Made by a program: the position numbers and the translations under genes. From G963668605 sp963668605 (GTDB taxonomy: Bacteria; Acidobacteriota; Terriglobia; Bryobacterales; Bryobacteraceae): a stretch of DNA of 64,000 nucleotides. Where the stretch lies: the NCBI GenBank assembly GCA_963668605.1, contig OY764903.1, positions 6,138,001-6,202,000 of the forward strand, in the 5' to 3' direction. Under the pieces are notes generated by a model. That model saw only the letters and a program-made list of their open reading frames with translations, was not told where the DNA came from and searched no databases. Positions 15,662-24,771 of the stretch are shown here, piece by piece. Each line of letters begins with the position of its first letter. The stretch's first letter is position 1.

Positions 15662-18351
15662 GCCTTGTGCTGCTCTTCGAGCACGCGCGGATCATCCATC
15701 CTGGGTGAGGGCCGCGGGTCGATAGGGTCCTTTGCTTTCGCGGGATCGAAGAGCGCGGGGTTCACCGGCAGCGTCTTGTAGGGCATAAAGTCCGGCCGTG
15801 TCGTGAAGCAATCGCTCAAATCCGTCGCCGCAGCATCAAACAGGTTCAGGGGCGGAATGCCGAGGACGCGAAATACCGTCTTGAGCAGCCCCGGAAAGCT
15901 CGAATTCATGCGGTGGTTGTAGTTCTTCTTCGCGTAGGGCCCAGCTACCAGCAGCACTGTGCGATGCGAATCGAGATGGTCCACGCCGCCCTGCGCATCG
16001 TCCTCGGTGATGAAGACCGCCATCTCTTTCCACCACTGCGTGTGAGAGAGGTATTCGACGATCCGGCCGAGCGCGATGTCGTTGTCGGCCACATACGAGG
16101 CAGGGAACGGGTAGCCGTCTTCCGGGCGCGACTTCGCCGTGTGATCGTTCGGCAGGTGGATGAAGATAAAGCGCGGCAGATCCTTACCCGGTTTGACATA
16201 CATCTCGTCGATCTCGCGAATGAACGCATCGGCGCGGTACTGATCCGGAACATTCATGTTGTACTGCGGATAGATGCGCGACGTGTTGCGGTAAAGCGGA
16301 TCGGGCATCGGCACGTTGGTGAGATAACGCGCACCCGTCGGCATCAGCCCCGCGCCTTCGTCCACGCCGGCCAGTTCGAAGCCTTCGCCGAAATTCCGGA
16401 AGGGGATTCCGTGGCGCTCCAGGTGGTGCCAGATAGTTCCGTTCTGGAGCAGTTCCTCGGGATGTACCGAAGAGTTTGTTTGTGCGAAACTCAAGCGGCC
16501 CGGCGCCGAATCGGACAGCCGGAAATCTTTCTGGCCTCCGTAGCTCGCCATCATCGAACTCTCAGTCCAGGCGTTGGGATACGAACCTACCAGCCAGTGA
16601 TGCCCGTCGACGCTGACCTCGGAATCGGCATAGAAGTTGTCGCTGAAAGCGAAGCGTTGCGCCAGTTCCTGGTGATTCGGCGTGACGTTGACGCGCCGCA
16701 AAGACTCGCGCGAGCCCAACAGGCGGTTGGCATCCGGAGTAGCCCAACCGCGCGGGCCGTAACGTGCGAGCGATGGCGCGCCATACAGCGGTCCGTTGGC
16801 GGCCGTCTCCAGATCGCCGAAGACTTCGTCGTAGGTCCGGTTCTCCTTGACGATCACGACGGCGTAGCGCAGCGGCGCGGGCACGGCGGCGGCTTCTTCG
16901 CTGCGGCCGAGAAAACCGTTCAGCCGCAGAACGGTCCTGGTGTGATCAGGTAGCGCGCCGGCGGGAGGCAGATCGAAAACCGTCACTGCGCCACGGCGGA
17001 AATTCGCCTGGAAGCTGTCGGGCAGCGCTTTTTCGCTGTCGGCGTTCGGGCCTGTGCCTTGCCCCTTGGCGTTCGACACGTAGACCGCATTGTGATGGAC
17101 CGCCACGCGCGTGGGAAACCACGCGGCGGGCAGATGTCCAAGCACCGTGTTCGTGGCCGTATCGATCACGCCGATAGCGTTGATGCCGGCCTCGGCCACA
17201 AGCAGCGTGCGGTTGTCGGCGGCGAGCGCCAGTCCGATCGGCAGCACGCCGCGCAACTGCTCTAGCCTGGGAATGCGAATTTCAATCTCTTTCTCGAGTT
17301 CGAGCGTGGCGGCATGAATCACACTGATGGAGTCGTTGTGCCCGTTTGAGACATAGATGCGCTCTTCGCTGGCCGCGACGCCCGAGGGACTGCTGCCGCC
17401 CACCGAGCGTGGACCTGTGGGTTGTCCCGTGCGCACGAAACGCAAGATCGCCGGGCTCTCTGGCTTCGAGACGTCCACGGCGCAGAGCGAATTCGATTCG
17501 CGCACGTTGGGATCGCCCAGGCCGGGCACATCGACAACGCCGCGCGCGGTCTCGCGCTTCACACCCGAGAGCGCCTCAGCCGACGGAAATCCGAAGGCAG
17601 GGAAGGGCAGACCGCTTTCCCGTGCCTGCTTCGGGTCTGCGCCCGGAACGGGCTTGTACTCGAACATCCCGATGTTAGTGATGTACAGCCGGCGGCGGTC
17701 GGGCGAGAGCGCCAACGCGAAAGGCAGACGCCCGACGCGCAGCGAAGCCAGGATGCGATGCTGCTTAGTGTGGATCACCACGACCCGGAAATTAGCCTGG
17801 TCCAGCACGTAGAGCAGGTTGCGTTTGGCGTCGAGCGCGAGATCTCCGCTGTAACTATCCTTGTATCCGCCCTGGTTCAGATCATAGACGCGCTCTTTGC
17901 GGCCCGCCGGCATGTGCAGCACGCGCACGCGTCCCGAGTTGCCCTCGGACGCATACAGCGTTTTGTCGTCGGCAAAGGCCAGCCCCATGAAGACGCTACG
18001 CCAATCGTCGGATTCCGCGCCCGGCTCGCCCTTGCGCGGCGCTTGCAGGCGTTGCGACGACCAACGTGACTTGTCATGCTGCAGGACCGTCAGCGAGTAG
18101 CTGTTGGGCCCTCCGTCGGCGGAGACGATGAGGTTTCCCGACGTGTTCACGGCAAGACCGAAGGGACCTGGACCCGTGGTGTGCTGCGAACCGAGCGGGT
18201 TGATGATGCGACCGCCGGGCAGTACGCTCGTTCCGCCCGGACGGCGCGCCGGAGGTTCCGTTCCTGCCGGTGCGCGGTATTCGGCGGCAGCCAGTGCGGA
18301 AACCAACAGCAGCGCCAGGGAGGGAAACAACAAGAGTGCTCGCTGTTTCAC
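15649..18351 (-). CDS. Exported beta-propeller/phosphoesterase fusion protein
   Basis: The 900-residue product has a signal peptide (LLLFPSLALLLVSALAAA). An N-terminal half follows made of YVTN/YncE-type propeller repeats (for example LIVSADGG, VYVSNAKG, TNTVLGHL). The C-terminal half belongs to the alkaline-phosphatase-like phosphoesterase family, with VIVKENRTYDEVFGDL and the later HLPNDHT and ITEDDAQGG motifs. Such fusions are common and abundant in Acidobacteria; their substrate is not established. It starts five bases after the rseP stop and so may be co-transcribed with dxr-rseP. The 3' end overlaps dnaJ by 13 bases on the opposite strand. Confidence 0.9.
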   Translation of the reverse strand: MKQRALLLFPSLALLLVSALAAAEYRAPAGTEPPARRPGGTSVLPGGRIINPLGSQHTTGPGPFGLAVNTSGNLIVSADGGPNSYSLTVLQHDKSRWSSQRLQAPRKGEPGAESDDWRSVFMGLAFADDKTLYASEGNSGRVRVLHMPAGRKERVYDLNQGGYKDSYSGDLALDAKRNLLYVLDQANFRVVVIHTKQHRILASLRVGRLPFALALSPDRRRLYITNIGMFEYKPVPGADPKQARESGLPFPAFGFPSAEALSGVKRETARGVVDVPGLGDPNVRESNSLCAVDVSKPESPAILRFVRTGQPTGPRSVGGSSPSGVAASEERIYVSNGHNDSISVIHAATLELEKEIEIRIPRLEQLRGVLPIGLALAADNRTLLVAEAGINAIGVIDTATNTVLGHLPAAWFPTRVAVHHNAVYVSNAKGQGTGPNADSEKALPDSFQANFRRGAVTVFDLPPAGALPDHTRTVLRLNGFLGRSEEAAAVPAPLRYAVVIVKENRTYDEVFGDLETAANGPLYGAPSLARYGPRGWATPDANRLLGSRESLRRVNVTPNHQELAQRFAFSDNFYADSEVSVDGHHWLVGSYPNAWTESSMMASYGGQKDFRLSDSAPGRLSFAQTNSSVHPEELLQNGTIWHHLERHGIPFRNFGEGFELAGVDEGAGLMPTGARYLTNVPMPDPLYRNTSRIYPQYNMNVPDQYRADAFIREIDEMYVKPGKDLPRFIFIHLPNDHTAKSRPEDGYPFPASYVADNDIALGRIVEYLSHTQWWKEMAVFITEDDAQGGVDHLDSHRTVLLVAGPYAKKNYNHRMNSSFPGLLKTVFRVLGIPPLNLFDAAATDLSDCFTTRPDFMPYKTLPVNPALFDPAKAKDPIDPRPSPRMDDPRVLEEQHKAYIK

Positions 18352-18356
18352 GTTGT

Positions 18357-19670
18357 CTAGCCTGGCAGCACCTTGCTCAAATCGTTGTAGAGTACGAAGA
18401 CCACGATCGCCATCAGAAAAACGAAGCCGAGCTTGAAAACCGCTTCTTTCACCTGCAGGCTCAGATCGCGGCGCATGATCATCTCCACCATAAGCAGCAG
18501 GATCACGCCGCCGTCAAGGATCGGGATCGGAAGCAGGTTGAAGATCGCCAGATTCAGGCTGACCATGGACATTAAGCCGAAGAAGGCCATCGGTCCTTCG
18601 CGCGCTGCGTCGCCGGAAAGTTGGGCAATCCGGATGGGGCCTTCGAGCGATTTGGGTGACATGCGGCGTTCGACAATACCGCGCAGAAACTTGTAGATCA
18701 GTCCGGCGCTCTTCGCATTTTGGCGGACCGACTCCCGCAACGCTTCCGGGAAGGAGAGGCTGGTGAAGATAAGGCGCGGCTCCAGTTGCACGCCGATCAT
18801 CCAGCGCTCCTGACCCTCCAGCATGCTTTTCGACGGCTGCACCGAGACCTTTTCGCGGCGTCCGTCGCGCGAGTAAAGGATTTCCACCGGCTGGCCTTGC
18901 GTCTTGGAGATGATATCGTGCAACTTCAGGCTCGAACGAATCGGCTGGCCATTGATGCTGATCAGTATGTCGCCTTTGCGCAGGCCGACGCGCTCGGCGT
19001 CCATCCCGGCGAGAATGCCGGCAATCTGGATCTCGTTCTGTTCCGCCCAGCCCGCAAATCCCACGCCTGTGCGTTCGTCGAGCGCCGGAGTCAACGTGAT
19101 ACGAAGCTGGGTGCCATTGCGATCCACCACCAGATGCAGCGGCTGCTTTGCATTCGAGATCTCTTTGACCAGGACGTCTTCCCACGTCGGCCGCGTGATC
19201 TCGTCTATCGCCGCAATCACGTCGCCGTCCAGCAAGCCTGCCGCAGCGGCCGCGGAGTCGGGCAGCACGTGGCCGATCGTCGCCTGTCCGCCAGTGCCCG
19301 GCATTTTGGGAAATCGCACCATGAACAATCCGGTCAGCAACGCGACCGCCAGAACCAGGTTCATCGCCGGTCCGGCGAATGCGATCACCAGCCGCTGCCA
19401 ACGGGGCTTAGCCAGGAACGAACGCGGATCCGTGCTGTCTTCGCCCGCCTGCTCGCCGGCCATCTTGACGTAGCCGCCAAACAGAATCAGGGAAAATCGG
19501 AAATCGGTCTCACCGCGCCGGAAGCCGAACAGACGCGGACCAAAGCCGAAGCTGAACGCCTCCACTTTGACATCGAAGAACCGCGCGGCCCAAAAATGCC
19601 CCAGCTCGTGAATCAGGATCATGATCCCGATCAGGACCAGAACCCACCAGACGTTTTGAAAAAATACCAT
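18357..19670 (-). CDS. rseP: RIP zinc metalloprotease RseP
   Basis: The 437-residue site-2 protease has HELGH at 21-25 in the first membrane segment and FGFGPRLFGF just after. Two PDZ domains occupy the middle (about 130-300), and the third metal ligand is in PIPILDGG near the C-terminus, within the usual LDG motif. It cleaves membrane-embedded anti-sigma factors and signal peptide remnants. It lies six bases downstream of dxr. The dxr-rseP pairing is conserved in many bacteria, though the usual upstream uppS and cdsA are not adjacent here. Confidence 0.96.
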   Translation of the reverse strand: MVFFQNVWWVLVLIGIMILIHELGHFWAARFFDVKVEAFSFGFGPRLFGFRRGETDFRFSLILFGGYVKMAGEQAGEDSTDPRSFLAKPRWQRLVIAFAGPAMNLVLAVALLTGLFMVRFPKMPGTGGQATIGHVLPDSAAAAAGLLDGDVIAAIDEITRPTWEDVLVKEISNAKQPLHLVVDRNGTQLRITLTPALDERTGVGFAGWAEQNEIQIAGILAGMDAERVGLRKGDILISINGQPIRSSLKLHDIISKTQGQPVEILYSRDGRREKVSVQPSKSMLEGQERWMIGVQLEPRLIFTSLSFPEALRESVRQNAKSAGLIYKFLRGIVERRMSPKSLEGPIRIAQLSGDAAREGPMAFFGLMSMVSLNLAIFNLLPIPILDGGVILLLMVEMIMRRDLSLQVKEAVFKLGFVFLMAIVVFVLYNDLSKVLPG

Positions 19671-19676
19671 GACCAG

Positions 19677-20876
19677 TTATGCCTTGACCAGTGTACCGCT
19701 CGCCGACTTGCGCTGGGCAATCTCGCGCGCTGCTGCGCGGGACTCGCGATCCAGTTCCAGCACCTCGCCCACCGAACCCGGTACGCGGTTTGGCACCTGA
19801 TTCAGAGTCTCTTCTACTACTTCGGCAATCTGCGCAAAAGTAATACGTTGCTCCAGGAAATACTCGACTCCAATTTCGTCGGCGGCATTCAGCGTGCACC
19901 CGGCCGAACCGCCCGTTCGCTTCGCGTCATAGGCAAGTTGCAGAAGCCGGAATTTCACAAGGTCTGGGGCGCTGAATTGCCATGTCCGCGGGGCGCTCCA
20001 GTCGATGCGCGGCACCGGCGCGGCGGCACGTTGTGGATACGTCAGCGCATATTGAATCGGCATCCGCATGTCGGTTGCCGAAATCTGTGCGATGACGCTG
20101 CCATCGTTGTATTCGATCATGGCATGAACGGAGGATTGCGGATGCACCACGACGTCCACCTCCTCTGGCGCGAAGTCGAACAGCCAGCACGCCTCAATCA
20201 CCTCGAATCCCTTGTTCATCATCGTGGCGCAGTCGATTGTGATGCGCTGGCCCATCTTCCAGGTGGGATGATTCAGCGCCTGTGCCGGAGTCACGGAAGC
20301 AAACTGCTCGGCCGGCGTGTCGCGGAACGGGCCACCCGAAGCGGTCAGAATCAGGCGCGACACCTCGCTGCGCAAGCCGGCGCGTAAACATTGATGCGCG
20401 CCGTTGTGCTCGCTGTCGACCGGGATCATTTCGCCGCCCGCCTCGCGCGCCGCAGCCATAACCAGCTCTCCGCTGGCGACGAGCACTTCCTTGTTAGCCA
20501 GCCCGACGGTTTTTTTTCTACGCACGGCTTCGTATGTCGCTTCCAGTCCCGCCACGCCTACTATGGCGGACATCACAAAGTCCACCTCGGGCGCAATTGC
20601 GGCATCCACAAGCGCCTGTTCTCCACAAGCCAACTGTGGCCACGACGAGCGGGGCAGGGCGCCACCATCGAGCCTGTCTTTTAGACGCGCCCGGATCTCT
20701 TCGGTTGCAATCACTACGACATCAGGACGAAATTCGGCGATTTGCTCTGCCAGCAGGTCCACATTCCGGCCCGCCGCTAAAGCCTGGGCGCGATAGAGGC
20801 CTGGATTCCGGCGCACAATGTCGAGCGTGCTCGTGCCGATCGAGCCGGTTGAACCGAGGACACAGAGGGATTTCAT
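19677..20876 (-). CDS. dxr: 1-deoxy-D-xylulose 5-phosphate reductoisomerase
   Basis: The enzyme makes 2-C-methyl-D-erythritol 4-phosphate, the first committed step of the MEP isoprenoid pathway. The NADPH-binding motif LGSTGSIGTSTLDI is at 7-20. Metal ligands are in PVDSEHNG (D154, E156). The substrate loop reads IDCATMMNKGFEVIEA, with E225 matching the E. coli Glu231. C216 stands where E. coli Dxr has Ser222, a residue that contacts the substrate phosphate. Total length (399) is normal. It is first gene of the dxr-rseP unit, with a possible structured element in its upstream region. Confidence 0.97.
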   Translation of the reverse strand: MKSLCVLGSTGSIGTSTLDIVRRNPGLYRAQALAAGRNVDLLAEQIAEFRPDVVVIATEEIRARLKDRLDGGALPRSSWPQLACGEQALVDAAIAPEVDFVMSAIVGVAGLEATYEAVRRKKTVGLANKEVLVASGELVMAAAREAGGEMIPVDSEHNGAHQCLRAGLRSEVSRLILTASGGPFRDTPAEQFASVTPAQALNHPTWKMGQRITIDCATMMNKGFEVIEACWLFDFAPEEVDVVVHPQSSVHAMIEYNDGSVIAQISATDMRMPIQYALTYPQRAAAPVPRIDWSAPRTWQFSAPDLVKFRLLQLAYDAKRTGGSAGCTLNAADEIGVEYFLEQRITFAQIAEVVEETLNQVPNRVPGSVGEVLELDRESRAAAREIAQRKSASGTLVKA

Positions 20877-20991
20877 GGAAAACCCATTGTATCATCGCTA
20901 CCTTCCGGTTATGGCTGGATTCCGATGGATGAACATGCTTCCGGCTCGCTCCAAATTTCACCGGGGTAAAGGGGAACCCTTTTTGAGGGTC

Positions 20992-21060
20992 GCCAGGGAG
21001 GTTTGCTTCAGGGGTCTTTACTGAGGTTAGTCTCGCTTTGGTGGGAGTTGCCTCCCTGGC
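20992..21060. other. Possible structured RNA or palindromic element upstream of dxr
   Basis: GCCAGGGAGG at 20992-21001 pairs perfectly with CCTCCCTGGC at 21051-21060. Within the 49-base interior, CTTCAG/CTGAGG forms a second stem and TCTC/GGGA a shorter third, giving a three-way-junction shape on the plus strand. A neighbouring hairpin ACCCT-TTTTG-AGGGT precedes it. It lies in the 242-base gap between dxr and the next minus-strand gene. I do not recognise a known riboswitch class. Confidence 0.4.
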
Positions 21061-21099
21061 TTAATTCCAATTCTAGGATATGCTTTCTGGAAAAGCAAC

Positions 21100-21117
21100 A
21101 AAAATCTGTAGATTTTT
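21100..21117 (-). terminator. AT-rich hairpin after the hydroxyacid dehydrogenase gene
   Basis: AAAAATCT and AGATTTTT form an 8-bp stem with a two-base loop immediately downstream (minus strand) of the stop codon at 21119-21121, ending in a short T-run. The stem is AT-rich and weak, so termination efficiency is doubtful. Confidence 0.35.
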
Positions 21118-21118
21118 T

Positions 21119-22021
21119 TTAGACGGCCTCAGATTTTTTTACTTGCACGCCAACGATTTCCTCTAACAGCTTGATTGTAGAGCAGATATCCTCATCCCCC
21201 AGGCCCTTGGCGATCGCCGCCCGAAACAGTTGTTGTGTCAGAGCGGTCAGCGGAAGCGGCACTTCCAGCTCTTCGGCGCTCTCAAGCATCAAGCCGATGT
21301 CCTTGTGCATCCATTTTACGGAAAAGTTGGTGCTGAAATCGCGCCGCAAGACGTAAGGTGCTTTGAATGCAATCATCCCCGACTTGGCAGCACTGTTTTC
21401 CAGGATCTCCAGCATCAACTCGGCATCGACGCCCGCCTTAGCCGCCAAAACCATGCCTTCATTGAATGCTTGCAGTATGTTAGAGAGGATTAGGTTCTGC
21501 GTCAGCTTGGCATGCAGGCCCATTCCAGGGCCGCCGCAGTAGTACAGGCGCTGGCCCATAGGTGCAAAGTAGTGTTTCACTTTTTCATAGACTTCGCGGT
21601 CGCCGCCTACCATGAATGTCAGCGTCCCGTTTTCCGCGCCGGGTTTAGATCCAGTGCAGGGGGCGCCGAGGAAGTGAATCCCCCGTTCGGCGAGCTTCGC
21701 CCCGATGGCGCGGCTACGGCTTGGGGAGACGGTGCTCGCATCGACGACCACGGTCCCTGGCCGAGCGCCTTCGACTACGCCATCGGCGCCGAGAATCACC
21801 TCTTCTGACATTTTGGTGTTGCCGACGCAGAGGAAGATGCACTCCGCGTTTCGGGCAGCCTCTTTCGGCGAGGTGCATGCGATGCCGGCGCCGGTGGCCG
21901 CGAGTTGCGTGGCCTTCCCGGCCGTACGGGACCACAGCGCGACCTCGTGGCCGGCCTCCAAAAGCCGGCGGGCCATCGGGCGGCCCATGATGCCAAGGCC
22001 GAGAAATCCAAGTTTTGCCAC
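21119..22021 (-). CDS. NAD(P)-dependent beta-hydroxyacid dehydrogenase (3-hydroxyisobutyrate dehydrogenase family)
   Basis: The 300-residue enzyme begins at a GTG (22021) with AGAGGAG eight bases upstream; the open frame extends further but without family similarity. It has the Rossmann motif GFLGLGIMGRPMA and the substrate motif DASTVSPS. It also has the CTGSKPGAENGTL stretch and the catalytic Lys in HAKLTQNL. The family oxidises 3-hydroxyisobutyrate, tartronate semialdehyde or related beta-hydroxy acids, and glyoxylate/succinic semialdehyde reductases also belong here. The exact substrate cannot be assigned. It diverges from a 2-hydroxyacid dehydrogenase, which suggests a shared glyoxylate/hydroxyacid theme. 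Confidence 0.92.
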   Translation of the reverse strand: MAKLGFLGLGIMGRPMARRLLEAGHEVALWSRTAGKATQLAATGAGIACTSPKEAARNAECIFLCVGNTKMSEEVILGADGVVEGARPGTVVVDASTVSPSRSRAIGAKLAERGIHFLGAPCTGSKPGAENGTLTFMVGGDREVYEKVKHYFAPMGQRLYYCGGPGMGLHAKLTQNLILSNILQAFNEGMVLAAKAGVDAELMLEILENSAAKSGMIAFKAPYVLRRDFSTNFSVKWMHKDIGLMLESAEELEVPLPLTALTQQLFRAAIAKGLGDEDICSTIKLLEEIVGVQVKKSEAV

Positions 22022-22102
22022 GTGAGCGCTCCTCTGGGGGGATTGAATAGCTATTGTACGACGCGCCCGCGGTGTGCGACAATTCGGGTCTTTACGAGCT
22101 TT

Positions 22103-23068
22103 ATGAAACGATCTGTTCTGGTCACGAAGCGGGTATATCCGGAAGCAGTCGAATTCCTCCGGCAGCGCTATGAAGTGGACTACGTGGATAGCGACGAAGG
22201 GCTTACGCCGGAGCAACTGCGCGAACGGGTCAAGGGCAAATCCGCCATCGTCAGCCAACTCACGGACCGTTTCGATGCCGCGCTAATCGGGCAACTCGAA
22301 GGCGTTCGCGCGATCGCCAATGTTGCGGTGGGCTACGACAACATCGATGTCGCCGCCGCAACCGAGCGGGGCATTCAGGTGACGAACACGCCCGACGTGC
22401 TCACCGAGACCACTGCCGACTTCGCCTTCTCCCTGCTTATGGCGGCGGCTCGCCGTGTTGTGGAAGGCCACCAGTTTGTCCACTCCGGGCTATGGAGCCG
22501 ATGGACCATCGATCTGCTGGTGGGCCAGGATATACACCATCGCACGCTCGGCATCTTCGGCATGGGCCGCATCGGCCAGGCCGTCGCGCGCCGCGGGCGC
22601 GGTTTCTCCATGCGGATTCTCTATAGCGACGCACAGCGCGCGCCGGCCGCCGTCGAAGCGGAACTTGGTGCGGAGTTTGTTCCAAAGGAGCAATTGCTGC
22701 GGGAGGCTGATTTTGTGAGCCTGCACATTCCGCTCCTGCCGTCGACCCGGAAACTGATCGGCGCAGCGGAACTGCGGATGATGAAACCGACTGCGATTCT
22801 GGTGAATACCGCTCGCGGTCCCGTTGTCGATGAAGCGGCTCTGGCGGAGGCGTTGGCGCGACGCATCATCGCGGGAGCCGGCCTTGATGTCTTCGAGGCC
22901 GAACCGGCGGTCCATCCGAAGCTGCTCGAGTTGAGCAACGTAGTGCTTGCACCGCATATAGCCAGCGCCTCCGTCGAGACGCGCCGGCGAATGTCAATGA
23001 TGGCTGCTGAAAATGCCGCTGCCGCCATCGAAGGGCGACGTCCTCCGAATTTGCTCAATGCGATTTAG
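22103..23068 (+). CDS. 2-hydroxyacid (glycerate/glyoxylate-type) dehydrogenase
   Basis: This 321-residue D-isomer-specific 2-hydroxyacid dehydrogenase has the NAD-binding motif GIFGMGRIGQAVARR. It also has the catalytic Arg in NTARGPVVDEAAL and the C-terminal acid/His pair in FEAEP and APHIASA. Close features such as VAVGYDNIDVAAATERGI match glyoxylate/hydroxypyruvate reductases. It interconverts D-glycerate and hydroxypyruvate or glycolate and glyoxylate with NAD(P)H. The ATG at 22103 is the family start; the frame is open upstream only by chance. The 81-base gap to the divergent dehydrogenase likely holds both promoters. Confidence 0.93.
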   Translation: MKRSVLVTKRVYPEAVEFLRQRYEVDYVDSDEGLTPEQLRERVKGKSAIVSQLTDRFDAALIGQLEGVRAIANVAVGYDNIDVAAATERGIQVTNTPDVLTETTADFAFSLLMAAARRVVEGHQFVHSGLWSRWTIDLLVGQDIHHRTLGIFGMGRIGQAVARRGRGFSMRILYSDAQRAPAAVEAELGAEFVPKEQLLREADFVSLHIPLLPSTRKLIGAAELRMMKPTAILVNTARGPVVDEAALAEALARRIIAGAGLDVFEAEPAVHPKLLELSNVVLAPHIASASVETRRRMSMMAAENAAAAIEGRRPPNLLNAI

Positions 23069-23085
23069 TGTCTTGCGCCGGGCGC

Positions 23086-23304
23086 TCAGGATTGCGTCGA
23101 GGGCGTAAACCCCTGGCCGGCCAGGATCCGGAGCAGGAGCAAGTCGGAAGGCTGCAAATGCGCGATTGCGAGGTTCGAGATGTCATCGTCGCTCTCGGTG
23201 ATGTGGCGCCGGACCAACGCGCGCAGTTTCTCCACCGGAACCCCCAGCGCTTCCGCAGCTTCCGTCTCCGAATAATGCCCTTTCGCAGGGGTTGTGGCGA
23301 TCAT
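23086..23304 (-). CDS. Small MerR-like helix-turn-helix protein
   Basis: The 72-residue product contains YSETEAAEALGVPVEKLRALVRRHI, an opening that resembles the MerR/excisionase winged helix. The tail LQPSDLLLLRILAGQGF is hydrophobic and could dimerise. There is no sensor domain. The start has an AGGAGGCTC ribosome binding site. It lies between a dehydrogenase and a divergent PLP enzyme, which it might regulate. I do not recognise the specific family, and function is unassigned. Confidence 0.7.
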   Translation of the reverse strand: MIATTPAKGHYSETEAAEALGVPVEKLRALVRRHITESDDDISNLAIAHLQPSDLLLLRILAGQGFTPSTQS

Positions 23305-23484
23305 TGAGCCTCCTGAAATCTAGCTTCACTTGCATTCTAGACGGCTTGCTATGGATTACCCAATCGGGCGGAATCCTTAGTTCTGAATCGTTATTCCCTG
23401 ATGAAGCCCACAACCATCCGTACTAAGACTTTTATCGCTCGAAATCGCGCATTTGGAGCGGTACACTCGGAGCGGGAGTACTCA

Positions 23485-24744
23485 ATGACGGACCACAAGA
23501 ATTCCACTGCAACGCTGCACCCGGCGACGCATGTGCTGACCCGCGGCTTCGACCCAAGCCTGTCGGTCGGATCGGCCAGGCCCGCCGTCTTTCGAAGTTC
23601 CACCTATGTCTTTTCGACTCCGGAGGCAGCCGAACGCGCCTTCGACGTCGTCAGCGGCCGCGTGCAACCGGAGGAAGGCGAGATGGTGGAGCTGATCTAC
23701 TCGCGGCTCAACCATCCGAACGCGGAGATCCTCGAAGATCAGATCGTACCGCTCGAGAAGGGCGCCGCCTCCGCGGCCGTATTCAATTCCGGCATGGCCG
23801 CCATCATGACGTCGATTCTGGCCGTGGCGCGCCCTGGCGACCGCATGGTTTACACGGTCCCGCTCTATGGCGGTACGCAACACTTCATCCATCAGTTTCT
23901 CGAGCCGCACGGCATCACGGGCGTTGCCGTGCCAGCAGGGCAGAGCGAGCGCCTGGACGAAGCGATCAACACCACCAAGAACCTGCGCGTAGTGTTGATC
24001 GAGACCCCCGCCAACCCGACGCTGCGGATGACCGATATCAAACGCGCCGCACAGGCCACGGCGGCCGTCAATGCGCGCAACGGAGAACGCGCTGTGGTGA
24101 TGGTCGATAACACCTTCATGGGGCCGACGTTTCAGCACCCGCTAGCCCTGGGCGCCGATCTCGTGCTCTATTCGGCGACGAAATACCTATCGGGTTTCAG
24201 CGACATGATCGCCGGCGTCGCAATCGCCAGTGACATCGGCCTGGTGAAAAAAATTCGCGGGTTGCGCGGCATGTTCGGCAACATCCTGCAACCGGACGAG
24301 TGCTGGATGCTGGATGGCCGCTTACCCACTGTTTCGCTGCGCATGAACCGCGCAAGCAAGAACGCTCAACGCATCGCCGAGCGCCTGGCCGGGCATCCGA
24401 AGATCCGCAAGATCCACTACCCGGCATTGTTCGACGATCCGGCGCAGATCCGGATTCGCGACGAGCAATGCGACTACCCTGGGGCGATGTTCTCGCTCGA
24501 CCTCGCGGGTGGGCGGCCGGCCGCTTTTGAATTTCTACGCCGCTTGCGGCTGGCCCGCAACGCTGTCTCGCTTGGTGGAGTCGAGACGCTCGTGTGCCAT
24601 CCGCGCACGACCATCCACTCCTCGCTTTCGGCGGAGGAGTGGGAGATCGCCGGAGTCACCGAAGGGTTGGTGCGCGTCTCGATTGGCATCGAAGACTGGC
24701 GCGATCTGCTGGCCGATTTTCAGCACGCGCTCGACGCAATTTAG
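23485..24744 (+). CDS. Cystathionine gamma-synthase family PLP enzyme
   Basis: The 419-residue protein has the fold-type I Cys/Met metabolism signature. It shows SSTYVFSTPEAAERAF, the substrate-Tyr stretch YSRLNHPN, EKGAASAAVFNSGMAAI, and the PLP Lys K233 in YSATKYLSG. A few residues upstream is the cofactor Asp in VDNTFMGP. It catalyses gamma-replacement or gamma-elimination on sulfur amino acids or O-acylhomoserine; synthase and lyase functions cannot be separated here. I chose ATG 23485, preceded by GGGAG at seven bases, over a longer open frame from 23401. Confidence 0.92.
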   Translation: MTDHKNSTATLHPATHVLTRGFDPSLSVGSARPAVFRSSTYVFSTPEAAERAFDVVSGRVQPEEGEMVELIYSRLNHPNAEILEDQIVPLEKGAASAAVFNSGMAAIMTSILAVARPGDRMVYTVPLYGGTQHFIHQFLEPHGITGVAVPAGQSERLDEAINTTKNLRVVLIETPANPTLRMTDIKRAAQATAAVNARNGERAVVMVDNTFMGPTFQHPLALGADLVLYSATKYLSGFSDMIAGVAIASDIGLVKKIRGLRGMFGNILQPDECWMLDGRLPTVSLRMNRASKNAQRIAERLAGHPKIRKIHYPALFDDPAQIRIRDEQCDYPGAMFSLDLAGGRPAAFEFLRRLRLARNAVSLGGVETLVCHPRTTIHSSLSAEEWEIAGVTEGLVRVSIGIEDWRDLLADFQHALDAI

Positions 24745-24771
24745 CTGCTCACTGTGCGGGAAGCGAGATCG

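Noticed and set aside
18720..20387. A 555-codon open frame on the plus strand
   Set aside because: It is antisense to rseP and dxr, which are unambiguous. It has no motifs and no ribosome binding site.
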